From positions 496,001 to 560,000 of the forward strand of contig CAVZXS010000011.1 of the NCBI GenBank assembly GCA_963779325.1: a stretch of 64,000 bases of DNA. Reading direction: 5' to 3'. Below, in pieces: positions 1-8,128 of the stretch. Position 1 is the stretch's first letter, and each line of letters begins with the position of its first letter. The position numbers were made by a program, and so were the translations under genes. Origin of the DNA: CAVZXS01 sp963779325. Its GTDB lineage: Bacteria; Bacteroidota; Bacteroidia; Chitinophagales; Chitinophagaceae. Under the pieces are notes generated by a model. The model saw only the letters and a program-made list of their open reading frames with translations, did not search any database and was not told where the DNA came from.

Positions 1-1521
1 TATCGGTCCGCAATCTATATCAATAATATCTTTCATTCTTTTTGCTAAAGCAGAATTGGTAGCTAATTTTATAACCGGGCAAACGGGATTACCGGTAGGC
101 GTGCCCAAACCGGTAGTAAATAAAATCAGTGTTGCTCCCGATGCAGCTTTACCGGTAGTAGCTTCTACATCATTGCCCGGTGTACATACTAAATTTAAAC
201 CGGGCTTAGCGGCCGGTTCCGTATAATCCAGCACATCTACTACCGGTGATGTACCGCCTTTTTTAGCAGCCCCCGCACTTTTCATTGCGTCGGTAATTAA
301 ACCGTCCTTAATATTACCCGGAGAAGGATTCATATAAAAACCCGAACCTGCTTTATGCGCCAACTCATCATACGACTGCATAAGATTAATAAATTTTTTG
401 GCAGCTGCTTCCGAAGTACAACGATCAATTAAATCCTGTTCCACTCCGCATAACTCAGGAAACTCTGCTAATAATACTTTAGCACCCAACGCTACCAGCA
501 AATCTGATGTATAACCAACCGCAGGATTGGCCGATACGCCGCTGAATCCGTCGCTGCCGCCGCATTTTACACCTACACACAAATCGCTCAGCGGAGCAGG
601 CGATCTTTCCGTTTTATTTATTTCAATTAAGCCTTCAAAAGTTTTTTTAATAGCATCACTTATCAACTGTTCTTCACTCGCCGATTCCTGTTGTTGAAAA
701 ATAAATAAAGGTTTGTCGAAAGAAGGATTTATTTTTTTTAAATCATTTAGAAAATCCGGCACCTGCAAATGCTGGCAACCGAGACTGAGTAAAGTAATAC
801 CGCCTGCGTTAGGATGATTTGCATAAGCTGCCAACAGTTTACTAAGCGTAGCGGCATCTTGCCGTGTACCGCCGCAACCACCCTGGTGATTCAGGAATTT
901 AATTCCGTCAACATTTTTAAATAACAGCCCCATCCCATCCTTCCCCTTTGGGGAAGGGGTAAGAGATCCGAAAGAAGCAGGTTCTTTTCCTTCCTTATAA
1001 GCTTCAATTAACAGTTTTGTATAATTCCTGTATTTATTCGTAACAGAATAACCCAACTCATTGTGCAATGCTTCACGTATTACATCCAGGTTACGGTTTT
1101 CGCAAAATACAGTTGGAATAAATAACCAGTAATTGGCAGTACCGGCAGGGCCCGTTTTTCTTTTATAGCCGTTAAATGTTCTGTTTTTAAATTTAGAAAT
1201 ATCCGGCGGTTGCCATTTAAAATCGACATGCCTGTATGTATAAGGTGCTGCTGAATGCTTAAGATTATCCGTTGTCATCAACCTACCTCTTGCAACTGCA
1301 CATTGCACTTTACCTACGAGTACTCCGTACATCCTTACTTCATCACCTGTCGCTAAATCCTCCGTATAAAATTTATGTTTTGCTTTAACGGCATCATGCA
1401 GAATAAAAGTTTCGTTGTTAAAAGCAACAGTCTCTCCTTTCGTTAAATCAGTTAACGCTACCAGCACATTATCCTTCGGGTGCATTTTTACTGCCAATCT
1501 TTTAATTCCTGTTGCTGACAT
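1..1521 (-). CDS. uxaA: Altronate dehydratase, UxaA family (3' end beyond window)
   Basis: The reading frame is open from the ATG at 1521 to the window edge, so the C-terminus is missing. UxaA dehydrates D-altronate to 2-keto-3-deoxygluconate in galacturonate catabolism. The translation has an N-terminal SAF-like segment (about residues 1-85), then the catalytic part with FLNHQGGCGG and VGVKCGGSDGFSG, which are characteristic of UxaA/GarD dehydratases. It lies 18 bp downstream of the FHS sugar permease on the same strand, so the two probably form an operon for uptake and breakdown of a sugar acid. An in-frame stretch (SLTPSPKGKDGMG) just before NVDGIKF is encoded by a GC-rich palindrome and looks like an inserted repeat. 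Family assignment is strong; the exact substrate is inferred. Confidence 0.9.
   Translation of the reverse strand, partial: MSATGIKRLAVKMHPKDNVLVALTDLTKGETVAFNNETFILHDAVKAKHKFYTEDLATGDEVRMYGVLVGKVQCAVARGRLMTTDNLKHSAAPYTYRHVDFKWQPPDISKFKNRTFNGYKRKTGPAGTANYWLFIPTVFCENRNLDVIREALHNELGYSVTNKYRNYTKLLIEAYKEGKEPASFGSLTPSPKGKDGMGLLFKNVDGIKFLNHQGGCGGTRQDAATLSKLLAAYANHPNAGGITLLSLGCQHLQVPDFLNDLKKINPSFDKPLFIFQQQESASEEQLISDAIKKTFEGLIEINKTERSPAPLSDLCVGVKCGGSDGFSGVSANPAVGYTSDLLVALGAKVLLAEFPELCGVEQDLIDRCTSEAAAKKFINLMQSYDELAHKAGSGFYMNPSPGNIKDGLITDAMKSAGAAKKGGTSPVVDVLDYTEPAAKPGLNLVCTPGNDVEATTGKAASGATLILFTTGLGTPTGNPVCPVIKLATNSALAKRMKDIIDIDCGPI
939..957. repeat. Short palindromic repeat inside uxaA
   Basis: CCTTCCCC and GGGGAAGG pair around a TTT loop. 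The sequence belongs to the same GC-rich palindrome class seen between genes at 7950, 9414, 46363 and 60120, but here it is in frame within a coding region and adds residues between conserved blocks of UxaA. Confidence 0.7.
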
Positions 1522-1539
1522 AAGTAGATATAACTGTGT

Positions 1540-2820
1540 TTATTTTTTTTCGGCTCCTAATTCCTTACGGGCATATAAAGTTATTATTACAAAACAAACA
1601 AGCGGAACGAAATAAGCTGTTTGAATAGTTGTTTTATCCGCTACAAAGCCGAGCACGGGCGGCAGCAATGCACCTCCCACTATCATCATTACCAAATAAG
1701 CGGAAGCAATCTCCGTTTTCTCTCCCATATTTTTAATACCCATCGAAAAAATGGTAGGATACATTATGGACATAAAAAACTCAACACCCAGAAAAGAAAT
1801 AACACCGGGCATTCCTCCTGCAAAAACAATTACCAGAGAAAGTATAACGCTTCCGGCAGCAAATAATGTCAAAAGTTTTGCGGCATTATACTTAGTCATC
1901 AGGTAAGCGCCGGCGTAGCGTCCAATCATAAAACAAATCAACAGCAATCCGAGAAAAATGTTCGCCCTGTTTAAAGAGAGACCGCCGCTTTTTTCCGCAT
2001 ATAAAATAAAAAAGCTTGATACGCAAACCTGTGCCCCCACATAAAAAAATTGCGCCATCATACTCCGGCTGAGTTGCGGAAATTTCAACGGATTAAAAAA
2101 ATGAATCTTTTTATTCCCGCTTTTTTTATTTACAGAAAGTTTTGTAAAGAAAAACAATAAAGCGAAAGCAACAAGTGTAACGCCGATAATCATATACGGC
2201 AGTTTTACACTCCCGAAAAGGTTGGTATAATAATTGTCCAGCTCAGGAGCTGATAACAGCTTTAGTTCTTCATCCTTTTTAACCAACTTTTCGGAAAGAA
2301 TTAGACGATTTAAAAAATTAGTAGCTACTACCGCCCCCAACCCGTTAAAGGCTTGTGCAAAATTCAATCGTTGCGAATAAGAATCTGCAGAGCCGAATTC
2401 TTTGATATAAGGATTCGCGGAGGTTTCTAAAAAAGTCATACCGCTTGCTACAATAAACAAGGCGAATAAGAAAAACTCGAAAGACTTTGCATCCGCAGCC
2501 AACGGAAATAAAAAGGCGCCGATAGCGGCCATCAATAAGCCCGTAATTATAGTAGATTTATATCCCAACCTTTTCATCATAATGCCGGCGGGGATGGCGA
2601 TCAGGAAATAAGCGAGCCAATAAGCCGAATCAACCAATGAGGCCTGCAAGGTGTTTACTCCCGTTGCTTTTTTTAAGTGAGGAATGAGTACGGGTAAAAG
2701 ATTGGAGGTTAACGCCCATAAAAAGAATAAACTGATTACTAAAACCAAAGGGAAAATTATCTTCTTCGTTCCGATAGATTCAGAACCGGTATTAACTTTT
2801 GATGCAGGCACTAATGCCAT
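1540..2820 (-). CDS. Sugar MFS transporter, FHS (FucP-like) family
   Basis: A 426-residue inner-membrane permease with about 12 hydrophobic segments. The FHS hallmark ETSANPYI occurs near residue 133, and the first helix reads FFLWALTSNLLPVLIPHL, as in L-fucose and other sugar:H+ symporters. The length is typical of the family. The ATG at 2820 is the natural start, leaving a short cytoplasmic N-terminus. It is the first gene of the operon with uxaA, so a hexuronate, aldonate or related sugar is a plausible substrate, although FHS specificity cannot be read from sequence. Confidence 0.88.
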   Translation of the reverse strand: MALVPASKVNTGSESIGTKKIIFPLVLVISLFFLWALTSNLLPVLIPHLKKATGVNTLQASLVDSAYWLAYFLIAIPAGIMMKRLGYKSTIITGLLMAAIGAFLFPLAADAKSFEFFLFALFIVASGMTFLETSANPYIKEFGSADSYSQRLNFAQAFNGLGAVVATNFLNRLILSEKLVKKDEELKLLSAPELDNYYTNLFGSVKLPYMIIGVTLVAFALLFFFTKLSVNKKSGNKKIHFFNPLKFPQLSRSMMAQFFYVGAQVCVSSFFILYAEKSGGLSLNRANIFLGLLLICFMIGRYAGAYLMTKYNAAKLLTLFAAGSVILSLVIVFAGGMPGVISFLGVEFFMSIMYPTIFSMGIKNMGEKTEIASAYLVMMIVGGALLPPVLGFVADKTTIQTAYFVPLVCFVIITLYARKELGAEKK

Positions 2821-3317
2821 AGTAGTTGGTTTTGTGTTTAGTAAAACTCTTTATTCATTTCAGCTAATTTGGATGGGGCCGGCAGATAATTAGGAAAGTT
2901 AAGGAAAAGAATTATCAGAATAAACGCAAAAAAAATCTTTGCAGTAAAAGTCGATAAGCCCCCGGGGGAGTTTGAAGCCCCGGAAGCAGCATAAAATTGG
3001 CAGCGGCCATTCTCATTCGGAGTACAAATAGAATAACCGGTAATTGTGTAGCAGTCGCAATTGCTTACCTAAATCAAATCGATGCTTTTAACAGGCATCA
3101 GATAGAAGCGATAAACATAATAAGCAGGTAACTGATAAACAGGAAAAGCAGGTTGATTGAAATAGTCTTTTTCATAGCGTTGAATTTTATACATAGAGTA
3201 ATACATTTCTTGTGCCAAAACAGGCTTATCCACATAGCAGAACTACGGGAGCCGGTATGAAAATTCATCAGGTAAAAACAGCCGCTTAAAATAAAAACCG
3301 TGCTTTACGCTTCATTA
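2821..3317. other. Intergenic region between divergent transporter and GH109 genes
   Basis: No conserved gene is visible. The region holds a perfect CCCCCGGGGG palindrome at 2959-2968. On the minus strand at 3175..3098 an ATG opens a 25-codon hydrophobic reading frame (MKKTISINLLFLFISYLL and onward) that could encode a small membrane peptide. No homology is recognised, and coding is unproven. Confidence 0.3.
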
Positions 3318-3348
3318 ATATGTACAAGTCAACCGTTTGCGTACATAT
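3318..3348 (+). promoter_or_regulatory. Inverted repeat upstream of the GH109 gene (putative operator)
   Basis: ATATGTAC at 3318-3325 and GTACATAT at 3341-3348 form a perfect 8-bp inverted repeat with a 15-bp centre, 57 bp before the GH109 start codon. The geometry fits a dimeric regulator such as a GntR or LacI protein. This is inference; no regulator gene is adjacent. Confidence 0.35.
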
Positions 3349-3404
3349 TTTATTTTTTCTCTTGATTATTATACTGAAATTAGCGGTAACTAAACTGTTT
3401 CGCC

Positions 3405-4826
3405 ATGTCAACTGATCGTCGTAAATTTCTCCGCAATCTTACGCTGGGTGCCGGTGCGCTTACTACATTGCCTTCCTTTGTAAAAAAGGATGAAGAGGAT
3501 ATACTGCAGGATTCGGCCGATAGAACCGGTACTGCAAATTTTAATATGTCGGGTTATGCCGCTCCTAAATTGGATGTGGTACGTATCGGTGTCGTAGGTT
3601 TAGGCATGCGCGGTTCAGGAGCTGTTGAAAGATTAAGCTATATAGATGGTGTAGAAATTACCGCACTCTGCGATAAATATCCTGATCGTATAGCCGCCGC
3701 GCAAAAAACACTGGAGAAAATGAACCGTCCTAAAGCCATCGGGTTCAGCGGCGAGGAAGGATACAAAGCTTTATGCGAAAGCAATTGGGTTGATCTTGTA
3801 TATACGCCCACGCCCTGGCATTTGCATACGCCTGTTGCATTACATGCTATGAAAAACGGTAAGCATGCAGCCATTGAAGTACCTGCTGCCAAAACGATTG
3901 AAGAGTGCTGGCAATTGGTAGAAACATCGGAGAAAACAAAAAAGCATTGTATGATGCTGGAAAACTGTTGTTACGATTTTTTTGAGCTGCTTACATTAAA
4001 TATGGTACGCAACGGATTGTTTGGCGAGGTACTGCATGCCGAAGGCGCTTACAATCATGATCTGTCGAAAGAGTATTTGTTTAATAAAAACGGCTATGCC
4101 GATATGTGGCGATTGAAAGAAAACATAGGGAAGTTTGGTAATCTTTATCCCACACATGGCTTGGGTCCCATCGCACAGTGCATGAATATCAATCGCGGCG
4201 ATAAAATGGATCACCTGGTGAGTATGGTCACCAATGATTTTACATTGGGTGCATTGGCAAAAGAATCCGCCGCTAAAGATCCTTTCTTTAATGAATACGC
4301 CGGTAAAAAATACCGCGGTAATATGAGTAATACATTGGTACGTACAACCAACGGTAAAAGTTTATTGATACAGCATGATATAAGTTCGCCGCGACCTTAT
4401 TCACGTATACATTTAGTAAGCGGTACAAAAGGAGCAGCACAAAAATGGCCGGGGCCGGAGCGTATTGCCTTGGGACACGAATGGATGAAACAGGAAGAGT
4501 TAGATGAGTTGTATAAAAAATATTCGCCGCCCATTGTCAATCATATCGGCACCATTGCCAAAGAAGTAGGCGGACACGGCGGTATGGATTTTATTATGGA
4601 TTGGCGATTGATTGATTGCCTGCGCAATGGCCTGCCGCTTGACCAGGACGTGTATGACGCGGCGGCATGGAGTTGTATAACACCGCTCAGTGAAAAATCA
4701 GCATCTAAAAGATCCGCTTCAGTTAATGTACCTGATTTTACAAAAGGTGCGTGGAAGACTAATAAACCGGTTGATCTTACACTCAACGGCGGGGGCACAA
4801 CAAAAGTGAGGGAGGTGAAGAAATAG
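3405..4826 (+). CDS. Gfo/Idh/MocA oxidoreductase, GH109-like glycosidase
   Basis: A 473-residue exported enzyme. The N-terminus has a Tat-type signal (DRRKFLRN followed by a hydrophobic stretch). A Rossmann NAD-binding motif (VGVVGLGMRGSG) lies near residue 60, YTPTPWHLHTPVALHAM near residue 130 and the GGHGGMDF segment near residue 390. This combination matches glycoside hydrolase family 109 (alpha-N-acetylgalactosaminidase type), which uses tightly bound NAD+ in a redox-assisted hydrolysis. It could instead be a plain dehydrogenase of the same superfamily. It is transcribed away from the permease operon and has its own palindromic upstream site. Tat export fits a folded enzyme that carries its NAD cofactor. 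Confidence 0.82.
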   Translation: MSTDRRKFLRNLTLGAGALTTLPSFVKKDEEDILQDSADRTGTANFNMSGYAAPKLDVVRIGVVGLGMRGSGAVERLSYIDGVEITALCDKYPDRIAAAQKTLEKMNRPKAIGFSGEEGYKALCESNWVDLVYTPTPWHLHTPVALHAMKNGKHAAIEVPAAKTIEECWQLVETSEKTKKHCMMLENCCYDFFELLTLNMVRNGLFGEVLHAEGAYNHDLSKEYLFNKNGYADMWRLKENIGKFGNLYPTHGLGPIAQCMNINRGDKMDHLVSMVTNDFTLGALAKESAAKDPFFNEYAGKKYRGNMSNTLVRTTNGKSLLIQHDISSPRPYSRIHLVSGTKGAAQKWPGPERIALGHEWMKQEELDELYKKYSPPIVNHIGTIAKEVGGHGGMDFIMDWRLIDCLRNGLPLDQDVYDAAAWSCITPLSEKSASKRSASVNVPDFTKGAWKTNKPVDLTLNGGGTTKVREVKK

Positions 4827-4918
4827 GGAGAAGTTAAAAATATTCTTCAATAGCTGGCCGAGTCAATTTTTGTCTTGCGGGCATTTTATATTATCCACTC
4901 CCAAAATTAAAACTCTCA

Positions 4919-5562
4919 TGTTCCGTAGGAACACCAGGTGGGTAGAACCCGGCACAAAGATCCGGGCGTTCCGTAGGAACGCATGGTGCTTTTGCATTAA
5001 CTTGCTTTCTGCAATTCCTATTACTCATGGCAAATACTTATACGCAGATACATATCCAATTTGTGTTTGCAGTCAAATACAGGGCTGCTCTTATTGGTAA
5101 TGAATGGAAAGAAAGACTGCATCAATATACGACAGGTATTTTTCGGCGAAACAACCACAAAATGCTTCAAATAAACAACATGCCCGATCATATTCATATT
5201 TTCATCGGAATGAGGCCGAATCAATCTATATCATCATTGATGCAACTTGTAAAGACAGAAACAAGTTTATGGATTAAAGAACAAAATTTATGTCCTTCTC
5301 CTTTTGCGTGGCAGGAAGGGTATGGCGCTTTTTCTTATGCAAAAAGCCAGGTTCACGATGTAGTAAGGTATATTCAAAACCAGGAAGCACATCACCGAAA
5401 AGAAACATTTTTAGATGAGTATAGAAAAATTTTGACTGCTTTTGAAATTGAATGGGATGAGCAATACATTTTTAAAGAATTGGAATAGCACCATGCGTTC
5501 CTACGGAACGCTGATACAACTTCCCTGTTTAATGCTACCCAGCTGATGTTCCTACGGAACAT
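4919..5562 (+). mobile_element. IS200/RAYT-like element bounded by paired palindromes
   Basis: The transposase gene is flanked by two palindromes on each side. On the left are TGTTCCGTAGGAACA (4919-4933) and GCGTTCCGTAGGAACGC (4966-4982). On the right, in mirror order, are the reverse complement of the second (5495-5511) and of the first (5547-5561). The inner ends also share GCATGGTGC/GCACCATGC. Each end is therefore a pair of REP-like hairpins in inverted orientation, as expected for a tyrosine (HUH) transposase acting on hairpins. No target duplication is expected for this class. Confidence 0.75.
5027..5488 (+). CDS. IS200/IS605-type or REP-associated HUH transposase
   Basis: A 153-residue single-domain Y1 transposase. 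It has the family opening YTQIHIQFVFAVKYR, the HUH metal motif in MPDHIHIFIG (residues about 52-61) and, near residue 105, a Tyr in AFSYAKSQVHDVVRYIQNQ that is a candidate nucleophile. It cuts and rejoins single-stranded DNA at hairpin ends. The length is typical. The stop codon abuts the right-hand palindrome pair, so the gene fills the element. The paired-palindrome flanks resemble RAYT/REPIN organisation more than a plain IS200. It appears intact and could be active. Confidence 0.87.
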   Translation: MANTYTQIHIQFVFAVKYRAALIGNEWKERLHQYTTGIFRRNNHKMLQINNMPDHIHIFIGMRPNQSISSLMQLVKTETSLWIKEQNLCPSPFAWQEGYGAFSYAKSQVHDVVRYIQNQEAHHRKETFLDEYRKILTAFEIEWDEQYIFKELE

Positions 5563-5607
5563 TACAATCCATCGCTGATACTTCAGATTAAAAAATCAGT
5601 TAATTTT

Positions 5608-5630
5608 TATGGTATTCAACCTATACCATA
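5608..5630. repeat. Stem-loop TATGGTAT/ATACCATA
   Basis: An 8-bp perfect inverted repeat with a 7-base loop lies between the transposon and the next gene. It lacks a following T tract, so it is not an obvious terminator. Function is unknown. Confidence 0.35.
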
Positions 5631-5732
5631 GAATTGAATACCCGAAAAAGAACCGATAAAGACGCAGACACCAACAGTAAGGTTAACAGCTTTCGTGTTA
5701 TATTTGACCCGTAACAAAATAGCTTAAAAAAA

Positions 5733-6209
5733 TTGACGAATCAAATCACGATACCTTCTCTTTCCCGGCGAATTATTGTTTCCTCAATGTTACTTTTTAT
5801 TCTTTACTTTATTTTCGGGCCTGCAAAAAATATTGAAGCCGAATTAATGAATGAGATCCTTTATATTTTCATAATACCGCCAATTTTAATTTCAATAACT
5901 ATTGGGATATGTCTTCTTTTAGGACTATTCATAAAGCGAATACCAAAAATTTATAAATGGTGGCTTTCAAAGCCGTTTATTACATTTTTAAGTTTGTTAA
6001 TAGGCTTGATTTTATTGGTTTTAACTTTGAACCCTGCCTTTATTGAAACAAAAACAATATTGGTAAATGATCAAGAGACTATACAGGAAACGCCGAATAA
6101 TTACTTACTTATAATTGGTTGGTTTTTGACTGCATTTTCCTCGCTTCATTTTTATCCGAAACATTTCTTAAGTTTCATCAGACAGAAATACAAAAGAAAG
6201 ACAAATTAA
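5733..6209 (+). CDS. Hypothetical membrane protein
   Basis: I do not recognise a family. The 158-residue translation has four hydrophobic segments (about residues 14-28, 44-68, 80-103 and 122-142) and ends in a basic cytoplasmic-like tail (RQKYKRKTN). The longest frame begins with TTG at 5733. An ATG eighteen codons in would cut into the first membrane segment, so the start is uncertain. It lies between the transposon and a GNAT acetyltransferase gene on the same strand. Confidence 0.5.
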   Translation: MTNQITIPSLSRRIIVSSMLLFILYFIFGPAKNIEAELMNEILYIFIIPPILISITIGICLLLGLFIKRIPKIYKWWLSKPFITFLSLLIGLILLVLTLNPAFIETKTILVNDQETIQETPNNYLLIIGWFLTAFSSLHFYPKHFLSFIRQKYKRKTN

Positions 6210-6238
6210 ATTTTTAAAATTCAAGTATTTGAGTGAGT

Positions 6239-6763
6239 ATGAATATCAAATTATTTAAAATCTCGTTAGCCGACCTTAAAGAATTGCAAGAACTCGGCAA
6301 AAAAACATTTTATGAATCATTCGCCGCGGACAATACCGCGGATAATATGCAGTATTACCTGGATACTAATTTTACCGATGAAAAATTGGGAGAAGAAATT
6401 AACAACCCCTATTCTGAATTCTATTTTGCAAAAATTGATGATGAAGCAATTGGTTATCTAAAAATAAATTCAGGAACTGCGCAAACCGAATTGCAGGATG
6501 ATGATAAAGCGTTAGAACTTGAACGGATTTATGTATTGCAGGAATTTCAAGGAAAGAAGATCGGGCAAATTCTTTTTGACAAAGCACTTGAAGTAGCGAA
6601 AGAAAAAAATGCGGATTACATCTGGCTCGGTGTGTGGGAGAAAAATTTAAAAGCCATTCGATTTTATGAAAAGAACGGTTTTGTTTCATTCGGTACTCAT
6701 CTTTTTAAATTGGGTGACGATGAACAAACCGATATAATGATGAGACTTATTTTAGAAAAATGA
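6239..6763 (+). CDS. GNAT family N-acetyltransferase
   Basis: A cytoplasmic acetyltransferase of about 174 residues. The acetyl-CoA binding motif A is clear (LERIYVLQEFQGKKIGQILF, about residues 100-119), followed by motif B (AIRFYEKNGF). Such proteins transfer acetyl from acetyl-CoA to an amine; the substrate here cannot be predicted. An in-frame GTG lies two codons upstream at 6233; the ATG at 6239 was preferred. The neighbours do not suggest a pathway. Confidence 0.82.
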   Translation: MNIKLFKISLADLKELQELGKKTFYESFAADNTADNMQYYLDTNFTDEKLGEEINNPYSEFYFAKIDDEAIGYLKINSGTAQTELQDDDKALELERIYVLQEFQGKKIGQILFDKALEVAKEKNADYIWLGVWEKNLKAIRFYEKNGFVSFGTHLFKLGDDEQTDIMMRLILEK

Positions 6764-6782
6764 TGCTTTTTGATAACACAAT

Positions 6783-7484
6783 TTATTTCTTCCTTTTAAT
6801 CAATTTCGTTTTTATAATTCTTACATCCTGCAGCGGCCTGTTCCTGTCCATATAACCTTTACTTGTTTCTGCTGCGGCTATTTTATCTACTACTTCCATT
6901 CCGCTTACCACTTTTCCGTATACAGTATAATTTTGATCTAATTGCGGAGTGCCGCCAATTGTTTTATATATTTCTCTTTGCGCCGCAGGAATCTTTCTGC
7001 CCTGCAATCTGAATGTTTCAATCGAGTCCAACTCCGCATCGGTAAATATTTTTCCCTGTACTATATAAAACTGGCTGCCGCTGCTTGCTTTCTGCGGGTT
7101 ATCATCTCCTGCCGCGGCCAGTACTCCTTTTTGATGAAATAATGTTGTTCTGAATTCGGCAGGTATTCTATATGCCGGACCGCCATTGCCCAATCGCTGA
7201 CCGGCGACAGCAGTCTTGCTGTTAGGGTCGCCGCCCTGTATCATAAACTCTTTTATAACCCGGTGAAACAATACGCTGTCATAATAATGTGTCTTTACCA
7301 GTTTTAAAAAATTATCGCGGTGCAGAGGCGTGGAATCAGACAGGCGAATCACGATATCGCCCATGGTTGTGCTTAACAACACGTCTCTCTTCCGGTCTTT
7401 CTTTTTAATAACGGTATCAGCTTGTGCAGCTGCGCAAACAATAACGAAACAACTGAGTAAAAAAACAATCAATTTTTTTTTCAT
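6783..7484 (-). CDS. Exported peptidyl-prolyl cis-trans isomerase, cyclophilin type
   Basis: A 233-residue cyclophilin with a signal peptide (MKKKLIVFLLSCFVIVCAAAQA). The ATG at 7484 was chosen over 7514 because the signal peptide begins there. Family motifs are FHRVIKEFMIQGGDP and ASSGSQFYIVQG. A loop between these blocks and the C-terminal NYTVYGKVVSGMEVVDKI is somewhat extended, as in many Bacteroidota PpiA proteins. It catalyses proline isomerisation, probably in the periplasm. It follows the small hypothetical gene at 7514-7885 on the same strand. Confidence 0.9.
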   Translation of the reverse strand: MKKKLIVFLLSCFVIVCAAAQADTVIKKKDRKRDVLLSTTMGDIVIRLSDSTPLHRDNFLKLVKTHYYDSVLFHRVIKEFMIQGGDPNSKTAVAGQRLGNGGPAYRIPAEFRTTLFHQKGVLAAAGDDNPQKASSGSQFYIVQGKIFTDAELDSIETFRLQGRKIPAAQREIYKTIGGTPQLDQNYTVYGKVVSGMEVVDKIAAAETSKGYMDRNRPLQDVRIIKTKLIKRKK

Positions 7485-7513
7485 GGCAAAAAAAATTCTT
7501 CCTTTAAATATCA

Positions 7514-7885
7514 TTATTCCTCTTCTTGAGAAAGCTTCAGCATAGCCTCATGATTTTGAAAATACAACAGTACATGATCTTTTAAAAAAATTTCCTGGTC
7601 AAAGGCGTTTAAATCGGGCATGGGTTTCAGTTGATGAAAATGCGGCCAGCCGTCATCATCTACCCCCACTTGCTCATAATAACCGCTCTGCATTAATACA
7701 CAACAAACGGCTACATGCATCAGGTCCTGTTTCTGTTCTTTGGTAAATTTTCTTTTTATATCTCCCAGTTCCTGGATACCTATCAAAAATAATATGGTTT
7801 CCATATCGGGTTTTTTGCCAAAGCGCTCTACCAATTTGGCTTCCAGATCCCACCAGCGCTGCTGTAAGTCATCTTTTGCTAACAT
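7514..7885 (-). CDS. Conserved hypothetical protein
   Basis: I can name no function. The 123-residue acidic protein has no signal peptide or membrane segment. It contains WWDLEAKLVERFGKKPDMETILFLIG and an aromatic/histidine patch (WPHFHQLKPMP), and appears all-alpha. The coding quality (clean frame, good start, no competing frame) and its position directly upstream of the cyclophilin gene support a real gene, possibly co-transcribed with it. Confidence 0.6.
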   Translation of the reverse strand: MLAKDDLQQRWWDLEAKLVERFGKKPDMETILFLIGIQELGDIKRKFTKEQKQDLMHVAVCCVLMQSGYYEQVGVDDDGWPHFHQLKPMPDLNAFDQEIFLKDHVLLYFQNHEAMLKLSQEEE

Positions 7886-7949
7886 GGTGCAAATATAAGG
7901 TTCGGAGCAGAGAATAGCTTCATTGCATTTGCTATCGTCTGGTGTGCTT

Positions 7950-8032
7950 CCCCCTCCGACGGAGGGGGTTTAACATTTTCGCATGCAAGAATATTTCGAA
8001 GGGCCCGCCCGAACGATGTTCAGTCGGGCGGG
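7950..8032. repeat. Pair of GC-rich palindromes upstream of serS
   Basis: CCCCCTCC/GGAGGGGG (7950-7968) and CCCGCCCGA/TCGGGCGGG (8004-8032) form two hairpins separated by AT-rich DNA. They belong to the same class of dispersed GC-rich repeats as those at 939, 9414, 46363 and 60120. Confidence 0.6.
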
Positions 8033-8080
8033 GGTGGGTTTAATTATACAACATTTGTAATACACTGATAATAAAATCGA

Positions 8081-8111
8081 TTTGCTGCTCAATTACATAC
8101 GGTTATCTTTG
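8081..8111 (+). promoter_or_regulatory. Bacteroidota sigma-70 type promoter of serS
   Basis: TTTG (8081-8084), a 19-base spacer and TATCTTTG (8104-8111) match the Bacteroidota -33/-7 consensus exactly. The -7 element ends 17 bp before the serS ATG, which implies a very short leader. Confidence 0.7.
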
Positions 8112-8128
8112 CGTAAAACGGCAAGCGC

